From NCBI RefSeq assembly GCF_000424625.1, contig NZ_AUKG01000001.1:1550001-1614000 (forward strand): 64,000 nt of DNA, read 5' to 3'. The translations under genes were made by a program, and so were the position numbers. This stretch comes from Conexibacter woesei Iso977N. GTDB lineage: Bacteria; Actinomycetota; Thermoleophilia; Solirubrobacterales; Solirubrobacteraceae. This document shows positions 30,655-39,420 of this stretch, one piece after another. How positions within the stretch are numbered: the stretch's first letter is position 1; every line of letters begins with the position of its first letter. The notes under the pieces were generated by a model. The model was not told the origin of the DNA. It saw only the letters and a program-made list of their open reading frames with translations, and ran no database searches.

Positions 30655-31635
30655 ATGGCGCATTACGAGACCGACGCCGAGGTCTACGACCAGCTCGGCA
30701 GCATCCTGAACAACCTGGTGTACAACAGCGCTCGCCGCGAGCAGCTGCGCCAGGCCGATGCTGTTGTGCAGTTCGCGTTCCGGGAGCCGAACGCGACCGT
30801 GACGCTCGACGTCCGCGCCAACAAGACGCCCCGCGTCGACCTCGGTGAGACGAAGCTGCGCGCCGACGTCGTCTTCTCGATGGACGCCGACATCGGCCGC
30901 GCGCTGCTGACCGGCGAGCTGTCGCCGACGATCGCGCTGGCCAGGGGCGACGTCCGGACCAAGGGCCCCGTCGCGAAGGTCCTGCGCGTGGTCCCGGCGA
31001 CCGTCGGCGCCCACGAGGTCGAGGCCGACCTCGAGCCGGAGCCCGAGCCCACGCCGGTCGCCGAGGCACCCGCCGCCGAGACCGCCGACGCTGCGCCGGC
31101 CGCCGCCGAGACCGCTTCGGATGAGGCTGAAGCCGCCGCGCAGAACTCCGCCGCCGAGGCGCCCGGCGCTGCCGCGGAGGCGGAGGAGACGCCCATCGGC
31201 GAGGTCTCCGCGCCGGCCGACGCGCCCGCCGCGGAGGCACCGACTGAGGTGGCAACCGAGACCGTCGAGGCTGCTCCGGCCGAGGAGGAGACTCCGGCCG
31301 CCGAGGAGACTCCGGCCGCTGAGGAGACTCCGGCCGCTGAGGAGACTCCGGCCGCTGAGGAGACTCCGGCCGCTGAGGAGTCTCCGGCTGCGGAGGCTGC
31401 GCCGGCCGAGGCTGCTGCTCCGGCGGAGGAAGCTGCGCCCGCCGCCGAGGAGGCTCCGGCCGCGGAGGCTGCGCCCGCCGAGGCTGCCGCTCCGGCGGAA
31501 GAGGCTGCGCCCGCCGAGGCCGCTGCTCCGGCCGAGGAGACCCCGGCCGCCGAGGACTCCGCGCCTGCGGAGGCTGAGCAGGCCGCGCCGGTCGATCCGC
31601 CGGTTGAGGCTGAGGCGCCCGCCGACAAGGAGTAG
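30655..31635 (+). CDS. SCP2-like sterol/lipid-carrier domain with an acidic Ala/Pro-rich repeat tail
   Basis: 326 residues. Residues ~1-120 look like an SCP2 lipid-transfer domain: VQFAFREPNATVTLDVRA, TKLRADVVFSMDADIGRALL, LARGDVRTKGPVAKVLRV. The remaining ~200 residues are low complexity, built of Glu, Ala and Pro with six tandem EETPAA-type units. Downstream of the thiolase and likely in lipid metabolism. TAGCCT lies 10 bases before the ATG. The tail has no membrane segment; it may be a flexible spacer or binding arm. Confidence 0.82.
   Translation: MAHYETDAEVYDQLGSILNNLVYNSARREQLRQADAVVQFAFREPNATVTLDVRANKTPRVDLGETKLRADVVFSMDADIGRALLTGELSPTIALARGDVRTKGPVAKVLRVVPATVGAHEVEADLEPEPEPTPVAEAPAAETADAAPAAAETASDEAEAAAQNSAAEAPGAAAEAEETPIGEVSAPADAPAAEAPTEVATETVEAAPAEEETPAAEETPAAEETPAAEETPAAEETPAAEESPAAEAAPAEAAAPAEEAAPAAEEAPAAEAAPAEAAAPAEEAAPAEAAAPAEETPAAEDSAPAEAEQAAPVDPPVEAEAPADKE
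31285..31392 (+). repeat. 18-base tandem repeat inside the SCP2-like gene
   Basis: Six consecutive copies of GAGGAGACTCCGGCCGCT, encoding EETPAA; copies 2-5 are identical, the first differs by one base and the last is degenerate. The near identity points to recent slippage or expansion, so copy number may vary between strains. Confidence 0.9.
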
Positions 31636-31683
31636 GAGGACGCCGCGCGCATGGCGCGGTGAGGTCGCGGGGACCCCGAGGGC

Positions 31684-32088
31684 ATGAAGCTGCTCGTGCT
31701 CGCGACCGATCCTGTGGATGCCGACGACCTGCGCGGCGCGCTGCCGGGTGAGTCGCTCGACGGCGCGGAGGTGCTGGTCGTCTCGCCGGCGGTGAACGAG
31801 TCGCGGGTCGCGTTCTGGGTCTCGGACTCCGACGAGGCGATCATCGAGGCCGAGTCGGCGGCGAACGAGAGCGCCAACGCCCTCGCCGCCGAAGGCGCTC
31901 GCACCCGGGCCGAGGTCGGCGAGAGCGATCCGCTCCTCGCCCTCCAGGACGCGCTCGCCACCTTCCCCGCCGACCGCGTCCTCGTCTTCGCCCGCGGCGA
32001 CGACGAGTCCCAGCGCTACCGCGAAGACGACCTCCTCGGCGAAGCCCAGCGCCGCTTCGGCGTCCCGATCGCCGAAGTCACCCGCTGA
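31684..32088 (+). CDS. Uncharacterised protein resembling a universal-stress/nucleotide-binding fold
   Basis: 134 residues beginning MKLLVLATDPVDADDLRGAL, with alternating strands and helices (AEVLVVSPAVNESRVAFWVS; FPADRVLVFARGDDESQRYR). The layout resembles a USP-like alpha/beta fold, but the usual GxxGxxG nucleotide motif is absent. Same direction as, and 48 bases after, the SCP2-like gene. Overlaps the convergent epimerase gene by 11 bases. Function unknown. Confidence 0.75.
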   Translation: MKLLVLATDPVDADDLRGALPGESLDGAEVLVVSPAVNESRVAFWVSDSDEAIIEAESAANESANALAAEGARTRAEVGESDPLLALQDALATFPADRVLVFARGDDESQRYREDDLLGEAQRRFGVPIAEVTR

Positions 32089-33079
32089 CGCGGGCTGCTG
32101 CGACCGTGGCGTGCAGCGTCTCAGGCGCGTCGTACTGCGGGCGCCAGCGTAGGAGGCGGCGGGCGCGGGCGGTGCTCATGAGGGTGGGGCGGCGGACGGC
32201 TTCGATCCAGGCGGCTTCGTCCGGGACCAACGGCAGGCGCGCGATGAGCTCGGCGGTCGCGCCGACCGCGAGGTCGGGCACCGGCACCGAGTAGTACCCC
32301 AACTCGCTCGCGATGTCGGCCATGGTGATCGTCCCCGGGCCGGCCAGGTTGTAGGCGCCGGGCTCGCCGCGGCCGAGGACGCCGGCGACCAGCGCCCGGG
32401 CGACGTCGTCGTGGTGGACAAGCTGGAACGGTACGCCCGGATCGGGCAGCACCGGCCGCAGGGCGGGAGCGCGCGCGAACAGCGAGCGGACCGCCCCGGG
32501 CAGGCGGTCGCCCCAGCGGGCGAACGGGATCTGGTCGATCAACAGCGGCGCCGAGGGGCCCGCCACGATGCACGGGCGGAAGATGTAGGCGTCGGTCTCG
32601 CTGTCGTCGAGCACCGAGCTCAACAGCTCCTCGACCTGCGCCTTGTGGTGCGAGTACGGCATGTTCGCGTGCCCCGCGACCGGGTCGTCCTCGACGATGT
32701 CGCGATCCAGGTCCGGGAACCCGTACGCAGCGACCGACGACGCGTACACCAACCGCGCGCACCCCGCCGCCACCGCCGACTCGAACACGTTGCGCGAGCC
32801 GACCAAGTTGATGTGCTCGCTCTCCCGCGACCCCGCGACGATCACGAAGGCCAGGTGCACGACCACGTCGGCACCGACGCACAAAGCTTCGACGGAAGCC
32901 CGGTCAAGGACATCACCTTGCCGGTACTCCACCTTCCTCCAACCCAATGTCCTTGGGTCGAACGGCCGCCGCGCCATGCCGACCACCCGCGCCACCTCGC
33001 GCGACCGGTCCAGCGCAGAGACGAACGCCTTGCCGATCTCTCCCGTCGGGCCGGTGACCGCGACGGTGAGGCCGCCCAA
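32078..33079 (-). CDS. NAD-dependent epimerase/dehydratase (extended SDR)
   Basis: 333 residues. NAD-binding phrase VAVTGPTGEIGKAF, then GDVLDRASV, VVVHLAF, YASSVAAYG and the catalytic YSHHK (YxxxK). Probably acts on a nucleotide sugar or other carbonyl substrate. The start is TTG at 33079, one base after the stop of the PNPOx-like gene, so the two are coupled. Confidence 0.93.
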   Translation of the reverse strand: MGGLTVAVTGPTGEIGKAFVSALDRSREVARVVGMARRPFDPRTLGWRKVEYRQGDVLDRASVEALCVGADVVVHLAFVIVAGSRESEHINLVGSRNVFESAVAAGCARLVYASSVAAYGFPDLDRDIVEDDPVAGHANMPYSHHKAQVEELLSSVLDDSETDAYIFRPCIVAGPSAPLLIDQIPFARWGDRLPGAVRSLFARAPALRPVLPDPGVPFQLVHHDDVARALVAGVLGRGEPGAYNLAGPGTITMADIASELGYYSVPVPDLAVGATAELIARLPLVPDEAAWIEAVRRPTLMSTARARRLLRWRPQYDAPETLHATVAAARVSG

Positions 33080-33080
33080 C

Positions 33081-33761
33081 TCAGGCGTCCATGACCGCGT
33101 GCGGGACCAGCTGCCACCCGGACCGCCCGCGCACGAGGTCCCCGTGCACGCACGGCCCGCGCCCCTCGCAGTGCCCCGCGTCGGTCGCGTGCAGGCACGC
33201 CGGCCCGTCGTCCAGCGGCATCCCGATCGGCAGCGCGCCGAGCCTCAGCACGCCGCCCCGGGGATCCGGCCTGATCTCCAGCCGCGCGGCGAACGGGAAC
33301 CCGTCCGGCCCCACGCACGCCAGCAGCGCGCAGTCGAGCTCGTCCAGGCGGTGGTCCCACAGCCCGCGGCCGCCGGCGGGTGCGGCGTGGCCGATCTCCG
33401 GCTCCTCGTTGTGCCCGGACCGGACCTCCTCCAGGTGCGCGTCGAACAGCCGCGGCTCGACCGCCGGGTCGTCGCCGTCCCACGCGTAGACGCGCTCCGG
33501 CCGGACGTGCATCGCCCGTGGCGCGGGCGCGTGCGTGCCCTGGACCAGGACCGTCGGCCCCTCGCCCGCGAACAGCAGCGCGACGTGGGGATCGACGACG
33601 TCGTCGGACCTCGCCTCGACCCCGATCCAGGAGCCGCCCTCCCGGTAGCGCGGCGCGACGGAGCGGGCGCGCGGGCGACCCTGCTCGTCGATCGTGACCA
33701 GCTCTGCGACGGTGCAGTGCGAGAACACCGCGCGCAGATCGGAGGGCAGCGTGGCGGTCAT
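33081..33761 (-). CDS. Pyridoxamine 5'-phosphate oxidase-like FMN-binding protein
   Basis: 226 residues of the split-barrel flavin fold: [65 protein letters not shown]. Likely binds FMN or F420; substrate unknown. TAATGT lies 6 bases before the ATG at 33761, so transcription probably starts at the start codon. First gene of a two-gene operon with the epimerase. Confidence 0.85.
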   Translation of the reverse strand: MTATLPSDLRAVFSHCTVAELVTIDEQGRPRARSVAPRYREGGSWIGVEARSDDVVDPHVALLFAGEGPTVLVQGTHAPAPRAMHVRPERVYAWDGDDPAVEPRLFDAHLEEVRSGHNEEPEIGHAAPAGGRGLWDHRLDELDCALLACVGPDGFPFAARLEIRPDPRGGVLRLGALPIGMPLDDGPACLHATDAGHCEGRGPCVHGDLVRGRSGWQLVPHAVMDA

Positions 33762-33767
33762 GCGCCG

Positions 33768-33773
33768 ACATTA
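33768..33773 (-). promoter_or_regulatory. -10 element TAATGT, leaderless spacing
   Basis: Six bases before the ATG of the PNPOx-like gene. Confidence 0.5.
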
Positions 33774-33817
33774 CGCCGACCCGCGCCGCACCGCCAACCC
33801 CGGCGGTCAGCCGAGCG

Positions 33818-34474
33818 TCAGCCCGTCGCTGCGTCTTCGTAGCCGGGCTCGCCCGGAAGGACGATCCGGGCCATCTCGCCGCCCATCACGACGCGGGGCT
33901 CGACCGCGACGACCTCGCGGCCGCGGGCGAAGTCGAGCAGCTCGGTGGCGGAGTCGAAGCGCGCCAGCTGCTCCAGGTGCTTGATCGTCGGGAAGACCAA
34001 CAACAACTCGCCCGCCCGGTGCGCGGCCAGCGCGCCCTCGGGCGTGAACCAGCCGAAGTCCACGCACTCGGCGCCGTCGACCGCGGGCGCGGCGTCGTCC
34101 GGCGCCGCGGCCAGGAAGAAGTGCGTGTCGAACCGCACCTTCACCTGCGCGGGCGTGATCCACTGCGAGAACCGGACGAGCGACGCCGGGTCGACGCCGC
34201 CCAGCGACGCCTCCTCCTCCAGCTCGCGCACCGCCGCGCGCCGGTGCGCGGCCTCCGGGTCGCCGGAGTCCGCGCCGTCGGCCGCGTCGACCGCGCCGCC
34301 CGGGAACACCCACGCGCCGCCCATGAACCGCGCCGCCGGGTTGCGCTGCACGAGCAGCACCTCCAGCGCGCCGGCGCCGCCGCGGAGCACGATCACCGTC
34401 GCCGCCTGCCGCGGCACCGTCGCCTGCGGGCCGTCGTTGAGCTCTTCGCCGGGGCCGGGCCGATCTACGTCCAC
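33818..34474 (-). CDS. Nudix hydrolase (NUDT19-like)
   Basis: 218 residues. [12 protein letters not shown] begins the Nudix box and [14 protein letters not shown] completes it (REUxEE intact), with an insertion between the two halves as in NUDT19/CoA-diphosphatase-like members. Likely hydrolyses a nucleoside diphosphate linked to another group, possibly acyl-CoA. Among several in-frame GTG codons I chose 34474, because TAGTGT lies exactly 7 bases upstream. Divergent from rubredoxin across 45 bases. Confidence 0.9.
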   Translation of the reverse strand: MDVDRPGPGEELNDGPQATVPRQAATVIVLRGGAGALEVLLVQRNPAARFMGGAWVFPGGAVDAADGADSGDPEAAHRRAAVRELEEEASLGGVDPASLVRFSQWITPAQVKVRFDTHFFLAAAPDDAAPAVDGAECVDFGWFTPEGALAAHRAGELLLVFPTIKHLEQLARFDSATELLDFARGREVVAVEPRVVMGGEMARIVLPGEPGYEDAATG

Positions 34475-34481
34475 CGACGGG

Positions 34482-34487
34482 ACACTA
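34482..34487 (-). promoter_or_regulatory. -10 element TAGTGT, leaderless spacing
   Basis: Seven bases before the GTG at 34474; decides the start of the Nudix gene. Confidence 0.5.
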
Positions 34488-34519
34488 CCGGCGACCCGGC
34501 CAGTACCGTTCCACCTCGT

Positions 34520-34702
34520 ATGAGCGAAAGCGCCACTGTTCAGAAGTGGATCTGCGAGTCCTGCGGGTTCATCTACGACCCCGCTGACGGCGACCCCGAC
34601 GGCGGCATCCCGCCCGGGACCGCCTTCGAGGACATCCCGGACACGTGGTTCTGTCCCGTGTGCGGCGCGCGCAAGCGCGACTTCGTCGCCTACGAGGACT
34701 AG
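34520..34702 (+). CDS. Rubredoxin
   Basis: 60 residues, a full-length rubredoxin that binds one iron through four cysteines: [15 protein letters not shown] (CxxCG) and [13 protein letters not shown] (CPxCG), with the conserved [18 protein letters not shown] between. A cytoplasmic one-electron carrier; partners could be an alkane hydroxylase or an oxygen/peroxide reductase, none adjacent. TACCGT is 10 bases before the ATG. Confidence 0.98.
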   Translation: MSESATVQKWICESCGFIYDPADGDPDGGIPPGTAFEDIPDTWFCPVCGARKRDFVAYED

Positions 34703-34735
34703 TCCTCCGAGACGACGAGACCGACGAAGCAGCGA

Positions 34736-34768
34736 CGGCGGCGGGCGCAGCAAGGGGGCCCGCCGCCG
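34736..34768. terminator. Bidirectional hairpin between rubredoxin and the L,D-transpeptidase
   Basis: CGGCGGCGGGC pairs perfectly with GCCCGCCGCCG around an 11-base loop, between two convergent genes. Confidence 0.6.
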
Positions 34769-34802
34769 CCGTGCAGATCGTCCACACCGCGGCGCCGCCC
34801 GG

Positions 34803-35579
34803 TCAGACGATCGTCACCGGCGTCCCGGCGCGCAGCAGGTGCGCCAGCGCCGCGAGGTCGTGGTTGCGCAGGCGGATGCACCCGTGCGAGACACGGCCGG
34901 GGATCAGCCCGGGCTCGTTGGTCCCGTGGATGCCGATGTAGCCGCCACCCGGCCAATCAGTGAGCGTTGCTGAGCGGGCGCTGGTGCCGAACGCGATCGG
35001 CCCGTAGAACGCGCTGCGGTAGCGCCGCAGGACGTTGCGCACGAGGAACCGTCCCGCCGGGGTCGGGGCCGAGCGGGTGCCGATCCCGACGGGCGCGCGG
35101 AACACGACCCTGCGGTCGCGCAGGAGCGTCGCGGTCAGCGCCCTGCGGTCGACCACGAGCCGCAGGTCGCTCGTCCCGTAGGCGCCGAGCGCGGCGCGCG
35201 GGACCCAGCCGGTCCGGCCGTTGGGCAGGGCCGGCAGCGCGACCCGGACCCAGAGGGCGTCGCCGCTGCGACGGCGGGCGAGGACCGGGACCAGGTTCGT
35301 CGTGCCCTCGGGCGTGCGCGGCCGCAGCACGCCCACCCGCGCGGCCATGCGCCCGGGCCCGGCGCGGGCCGCGGCCGCCGTGCGCACCGAGGCCCAGGTC
35401 GTCGCGCCCGCCTCGTGGGCCAGCGCGCGGGGCGCGCCGACCCGCAGGCCGCCGGGCTCCGGCGCGGGCAACCCGCCGGCCGCGGCCGCCCCGTCGTGAC
35501 GCGGCGCCGAGGCGCTCCCGCAACCCGCGATGGCGCCGGCCGCGGCCAGCGCGGCGACGGTCGCGAGCGCCCGCGTCAT
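34803..35579 (-). CDS. L,D-transpeptidase (YkuD) lipoprotein
   Basis: 258 residues. A lipobox (AIAGC) after the hydrophobic leader marks export and lipid anchoring. An SH3-like segment ([18 protein letters not shown]) precedes the YkuD domain with [19 protein letters not shown] and the catalytic SHGCIRLRN. Forms 3-3 peptidoglycan crosslinks or attaches proteins to the wall. Last gene of the four-gene envelope operon; its ATG overlaps the stop of the preceding ferritin-like gene (ATGA). Confidence 0.95.
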   Translation of the reverse strand: MTRALATVAALAAAGAIAGCGSASAPRHDGAAAAGGLPAPEPGGLRVGAPRALAHEAGATTWASVRTAAAARAGPGRMAARVGVLRPRTPEGTTNLVPVLARRRSGDALWVRVALPALPNGRTGWVPRAALGAYGTSDLRLVVDRRALTATLLRDRRVVFRAPVGIGTRSAPTPAGRFLVRNVLRRYRSAFYGPIAFGTSARSATLTDWPGGGYIGIHGTNEPGLIPGRVSHGCIRLRNHDLAALAHLLRAGTPVTIV

Positions 35580-36274
35580 CCCGTGAAGCGCGGGCGCCGC
35601 CGGCTCGTCGTGTGCACCGCGAAGTGCGTCTTGTCGACGATCGCGATCGTCGCGGCGCGCGAGCGCGGCTCGTCGAACGCGTCGGGCGCCGGGACGACGC
35701 CGGCCAGGCGGCGGATCCACGCCGCGTGCCGCGCCTCGACGCTCGCGATCGCCAGGGCGGACGCGAGGTAGGGCCGGGACCGGATCCGCGGCGCCTGCGC
35801 GGCGTACGCGGCGACCGCGAGGTCCTCGAACGCCACCGCGGTCTTCTGGAAGCGGTCGTCGTCCTCCGTCGCGCCGCGGAAGTCGAAGCGCGGCCTGCCG
35901 ACCGCATGGCGGCCGAGCGCCACGCGGAACGCCCGGACGTGCGCCCGCTCGTGCGTGCCGACCACCCGCGCCTGGTGGCCCAGCGCGCCGCGCACCGAGC
36001 CGAGCCGCTCGACCTCGGAGTAGAACGACGCCTGGAGGTACTCGAGCGTCAGCGCGTAGTTGAGGATCGCCCGGTCGTGGCGCGTCGCCGCCGCGGTCGT
36101 CGCCGCGGCCGCGACCGCGGACGGGCCGGCGAGCAGCGCGACGAGACCTGCGCCGCCGACGCGCAGCAGCCCGGCCCGCGTGGCGCCGTCGCGATCGCCG
36201 ATCGCGTCGAGACCGGCGCGGACCGCGCCGTCGCGGTCGAGCGTCCCGAGGTCGAGGTCGAGGTCAGCGGACAT
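35576..36274 (-). CDS. Ferritin-like domain protein (second of pair)
   Basis: 232 residues of the ferritin_2 (PF13668-like) fold. A hydrophobic segment near 38-60 (LLRVGGAGLVALLAGPSAVAA) suggests export or a membrane anchor, though no twin arginine is visible. Helices carry LNYALTLEYLQASFYSEVE, HERAHVRAFRVAL and IASVEARHAAWIRRLAG; the Glu/His residues could bind a di-metal centre. The start overlaps the previous gene by 11 bases. Members are often found in stress- or desiccation-related loci of actinobacteria. Confidence 0.88.
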   Translation of the reverse strand: MSADLDLDLGTLDRDGAVRAGLDAIGDRDGATRAGLLRVGGAGLVALLAGPSAVAAAATTAAATRHDRAILNYALTLEYLQASFYSEVERLGSVRGALGHQARVVGTHERAHVRAFRVALGRHAVGRPRFDFRGATEDDDRFQKTAVAFEDLAVAAYAAQAPRIRSRPYLASALAIASVEARHAAWIRRLAGVVPAPDAFDEPRSRAATIAIVDKTHFAVHTTSRRRPRFTG

Positions 36275-36839
36275 AGCCGCTGCCCTCGAGCGTCCTGCGG
36301 ACGGTGTCGGCCGAGAGCTGGGGCTCGACGGCGTCGGGTGCCGGGTCGAGGCCGGCGAGGTCGCGGATCCACGCGGCGTGGCGGGCTTCGACGGTCGCGA
36401 TCCGCGCGGCCGCGGCGAGCGCGCCGGGCGTGAGGTGCGCGGCCTGCGTGATGTAGGCCTTGACGCCGAGGTCCTCCAGTCGCAGCGCGCTGCGCGCGAA
36501 GCGCTCGGGGTCGGCGGTGTCGTCGCCGAAGTCCAGCCGCGGGGGAGCGGGCGCGCCGTCGCCGAGCGCGTGGCGGAGGGTCTGCGCGTGGCGCGTCTCC
36601 TGGGCACCGACGGTTCGGGCGTAGTCCAGGAGCTCGCCCTGCAGCCGCGCCTTCCTCAGCGCGTCGGCGTAGAAGCCGGCCTGGACGTCTTCGAGCAGCA
36701 GCGCGAAGGTCAGGATCTTGCGGTCGAGCCCCGCCGACGGCGCGGCGTCGCCGGCGTCGGGCAGGGAGGCGAGCAGGACGCCACCGGTTGTCGCCGCCGC
36801 GGCGACCAGCCCGCGGCGTGTGAGGCGTTCATGAGCCAT
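36264..36839 (-). CDS. Ferritin-like domain protein (first of pair, Tat-type leader)
   Basis: 191 residues. LTRRGLVAAAATTGGVLLAS is a twin-arginine (Tat)-like leader, implying export of a folded, possibly metal-loaded protein. The ferritin_2 helices follow: FALLLEDVQAGFYADALR, GAQETRHAQTLRHAL, IATVEARHAAWIRDLAG. About 40% of positions look shared with the next gene, so the pair probably arose by duplication. The start overlaps the proline-rich gene by 11 bases. Confidence 0.9.
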   Translation of the reverse strand: MAHERLTRRGLVAAAATTGGVLLASLPDAGDAAPSAGLDRKILTFALLLEDVQAGFYADALRKARLQGELLDYARTVGAQETRHAQTLRHALGDGAPAPPRLDFGDDTADPERFARSALRLEDLGVKAYITQAAHLTPGALAAAARIATVEARHAAWIRDLAGLDPAPDAVEPQLSADTVRRTLEGSGYVR

Positions 36840-37920
36840 CGTCGTCCTTGCTGTCGGTTGTGGCCTGCGCGGCGAGCCGATCGAGCGGCGGCCGGCCCTC
36901 GCGCGGCCAGAAGAAGCGCTGCGGGGGCTGGTCGCCCTCGTTGCGGACCGGTTCCCAGCCGTCGGCGACCAGCGCGCCGCCGATGCGGCGGACGGCGGCG
37001 ATCAGCTCCGCCTGCGGCAAGTGGGCGCCCCACCCGGGCCGGTTGTGGGTGGCGGTCCGGAGCACCTCGACGCCGCGACGGCGGCCGGGCTCGCGGGCGA
37101 GGACGCGCAGATCCGCGTGCACGACCCCGTAGTGGTGGGTGATCTCACAGCGCCACAGCGCCTGGCTCCACGGAGGCCACGGGACCCGGCGGAAACGCCG
37201 GACCGGCGGGCCGGCGATCGGTTCGAGCGGCGCGGGTGCCGCCGGGCGCGGCTGGGGTGGCGCGGGACGCGCCTCGGGCGCCGCTGGGCGCGGCGGGGAC
37301 GGAGCGGGGCGCGCCTCGGCTGCCGCTGGGCGCTGCTGGGGCGGAGCGGGGTCCGGCTCGGGCGCCGCAGGGCGCTGCTCGGGTGGCGCGAGGCGCGGCT
37401 CGGACGGCGGCCGGCGCGGCTCGGTCGGCATGGCGAAGGGCTCGGACGGCGCGGCGCGCGGCCGGGGCGGCTCGGGCGCCGGTGCGGGACGCGGAGGCGC
37501 CGGCGCGGCCTGCGTGCGCGTCGGCACGACGGCCGCGGGAGCGGTCGGCTCCGGCTCCGGCTGCTCGGCGGGTGCGGCCCCCGCGGCGGCGGTCTGCGGG
37601 CGTCGCGCACGGCGTCCGACCAGCAGGCCGGCCAGGAGCGTCATCGCGCCGATGACGACCACGAGCAGCCAGCCCGGCGAGCCGCCGCCGTCCGTCGAGC
37701 CCGGGCCATGCGCGGCGGCGGCGGTCGCCGGCGGTCGCAGCGCCGCGCTCGACGCGGGCAGCCGCACCGAGGGCGTGCCGTGGCCGGGCTGCAGGGGGTA
37801 GGCGCGCCACAGCTCCTGCGGGGCGGGATCTGCGGTCGTCGTGGCCGCGGTGGCCGTGCCGGATCCCGCGGCGACGACCATCAGCGCAAGCACGGCCAGG
37901 ATGTGAGCAGGGAGGCGCAT
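36829..37920 (-). CDS. Proline-rich single-pass membrane protein
   Basis: 363 residues: signal peptide (LAVLALMVVAAGSGTATA), outside segment, membrane helix at about 83-103 (WLLVVVIGAMTLLAGLLVG), then RRARR and ~130 residues of Pro/Ala/Arg/Glu repeats (RPAAPEARPAPPQP-type), ending in a folded ~100-residue domain (ALWRCEITHHYGVVHADLRV ... GWGAHLPQAELIAAVRRIGG). The proline-rich part may act as a rigid spacer. First gene of the envelope operon. No known family recognised. Confidence 0.8.
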   Translation of the reverse strand: MRLPAHILAVLALMVVAAGSGTATAATTTADPAPQELWRAYPLQPGHGTPSVRLPASSAALRPPATAAAAHGPGSTDGGGSPGWLLVVVIGAMTLLAGLLVGRRARRPQTAAAGAAPAEQPEPEPTAPAAVVPTRTQAAPAPPRPAPAPEPPRPRAAPSEPFAMPTEPRRPPSEPRLAPPEQRPAAPEPDPAPPQQRPAAAEARPAPSPPRPAAPEARPAPPQPRPAAPAPLEPIAGPPVRRFRRVPWPPWSQALWRCEITHHYGVVHADLRVLAREPGRRRGVEVLRTATHNRPGWGAHLPQAELIAAVRRIGGALVADGWEPVRNEGDQPPQRFFWPREGRPPLDRLAAQATTDSKDDDGS

Positions 37921-38036
37921 GGCAAAAAGGGCGTCCCCACCGCGTGAGGGCGTCTCGAGCGGCTTCCTCGTTGGCGTACCCAGATCTCACCAGACCGCGC
38001 AAAAGCGGCGTGTCTATTGCGCCAACTTTCAAACCG

Positions 38037-39365
38037 TCATGCGATACCCACCGTTGCGCTTGTCGGCGCCGCGGCGGTGGCCGCCGCGATCGCCGCGGCC
38101 GTGATCGCGACCAGCGCGCGCAGCTCGTCCTCGCCGATCGACAGCGGCGGCATCAACACGATGGTGTCGCCCAGCGGCCGGATGATCGCTCCGCGCTCAC
38201 GCGCCGCCAGCGTCACCGCGTGGCCCACGCGCGCCTCGAGCGGGAAGTCCACCAACTCGATGCCGACCATGAACCCGCACCGGCGGATCTCGCGGACCGC
38301 GGGCAGCGGCGCGACCTGCTCGTCGAGCAACGACGACAACAACGCGATCTTGGGCTGCAACGCGCCCAGCGTGTCCTCGTCCTCGAAGACCCTCAGCGTC
38401 GCCAGCGCGGCCGCGCACGCGAGCGGGTTGCCCGTGTACGTGTGGCCGTGGAAGAACGTCTTGAACTCCTCGAACCGCCCGAGGAAGCCCTCGTAGATCC
38501 GCTCGGTCGCGAGCGTCGCGGCCAGCGGCAGGTAGCCGCCGGTCAGGCCCTTCGCGACGCTCATGAGGTCCGGCACGACGCCCTCCTGCGAGCAGGCGAA
38601 CATCGTCCCGGTGCGCCCGAAGCCGGTCGCGACCTCGTCGGCGATCATCAGGATCCCGTGCTCATCGCACAGCTCCCGGACCGCGCGCAGGTAGCCGTCG
38701 GGCGCCAGGAGCATCCCCGCCGCGCCCTGGACCAGCGGCTCCAGGATGATCGCGGCGATCGCGTCGCCGTGCTCGGTGAAGACGCGCGCAAGGCCATCAA
38801 CATCTCCGGGCGTCACCCGGATCCCCTCGAACAGCAGCGGCCGGAACATCGAGTGGAACAGGTCGATCCCGCCGACGGACACCGACCCGATCGTGTCCCC
38901 GTGGTAGCTCATGTCCAAGTACACGAACTTGGTCCGCTGCTCCTCGCCGCGGATCTTCCACCACTGGAACGCCATCTTCAGCGCGATCTCGTTGGCCGTC
39001 GAGCCGTTGTCGCTGTAGAAGACGCGCGTCAGCTCGCGGTCGCCGTCGCCGCGCGGGGCGACCGCCAGCAGCCGCTCCGCCAGCTCGATCGCCGGCGGGT
39101 GCGACAACCCCAACATGGTCGAGTGCGCGACCGCGTCGAGCTGGTCCCGCACCGCCGCGTCGATCGCCGGGTGCCCGTGGCCGTGCACGGTGCACCACAG
39201 CGACGAGACGCCGTCGAGGTACTCCCGCCCGTCGGTGTCGGTCAGCGTGCAGCCCGCCGCGCTGGCGACGATCGGCGCGTCCTCCGCCGCCCAGCCGAGC
39301 TGCTGGGTGAACGGGTGCCAGACCGCTGAGCGGTCGAGCGCGCGGAGCTCCTCGGTCGTGCGCAT
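38037..39365 (-). CDS. bioA: Adenosylmethionine-8-amino-7-oxononanoate aminotransferase
   Basis: 442 residues. PLP enzyme converting 8-amino-7-oxononanoate to 7,8-diaminononanoate in biotin synthesis, with SAM as amino donor. Family phrases: VWHPFTQQLGW at the start, VSSLWCTVHGHGHPAID, YSDNGSTANEIALKMAFQWW, YLDMSYHGDTIGSVSVGG, ILMIADEVATGFGRTGTMFA, with the PLP lysine in VAKGLTGGYLPLA. The ATG at 39365 has TACCGT 7 bases upstream and is likely leaderless. It lies 4.1 kb from the bioB-bioF-bioD operon on the same strand. Confidence 0.97.
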   Translation of the reverse strand: MRTTEELRALDRSAVWHPFTQQLGWAAEDAPIVASAAGCTLTDTDGREYLDGVSSLWCTVHGHGHPAIDAAVRDQLDAVAHSTMLGLSHPPAIELAERLLAVAPRGDGDRELTRVFYSDNGSTANEIALKMAFQWWKIRGEEQRTKFVYLDMSYHGDTIGSVSVGGIDLFHSMFRPLLFEGIRVTPGDVDGLARVFTEHGDAIAAIILEPLVQGAAGMLLAPDGYLRAVRELCDEHGILMIADEVATGFGRTGTMFACSQEGVVPDLMSVAKGLTGGYLPLAATLATERIYEGFLGRFEEFKTFFHGHTYTGNPLACAAALATLRVFEDEDTLGALQPKIALLSSLLDEQVAPLPAVREIRRCGFMVGIELVDFPLEARVGHAVTLAARERGAIIRPLGDTIVLMPPLSIGEDELRALVAITAAAIAAATAAAPTSATVGIA

Positions 39366-39372
39366 GGCGGCA

Positions 39373-39378
39373 ACGGTA
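39373..39378 (-). promoter_or_regulatory. -10 element TACCGT of bioA, leaderless spacing
   Basis: Seven bases before the ATG. A small palindrome GGCGTC-ACG-GACGCC at 39382-39396 lies between bioA and ltrA and could be an operator for either. Confidence 0.45.
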
Positions 39379-39407
39379 TGGGGCGTCACGGACGCCACCC
39401 GCGGCCG

Positions 39408-39413
39408 TAGGCT
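39408..39413 (+). promoter_or_regulatory. -10 element TAGGCT of ltrA, leaderless spacing
   Basis: Seven bases before the GTG at 39421. Confidence 0.5.
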
Positions 39414-39420
39414 CCCGCGC

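Noticed and set aside
31285-31392. Direct repeats as a possible CRISPR array
   Set aside because: Eighteen-base units with no spacers, in frame within a coding region.
39382-39396. GGCGTC-ACG-GACGCC as a biotin-repressor site for bioA
   Set aside because: Too short and unlike known BirA or BioQ sites; no copy was seen before bioB, so a shared biotin operator is not supported.
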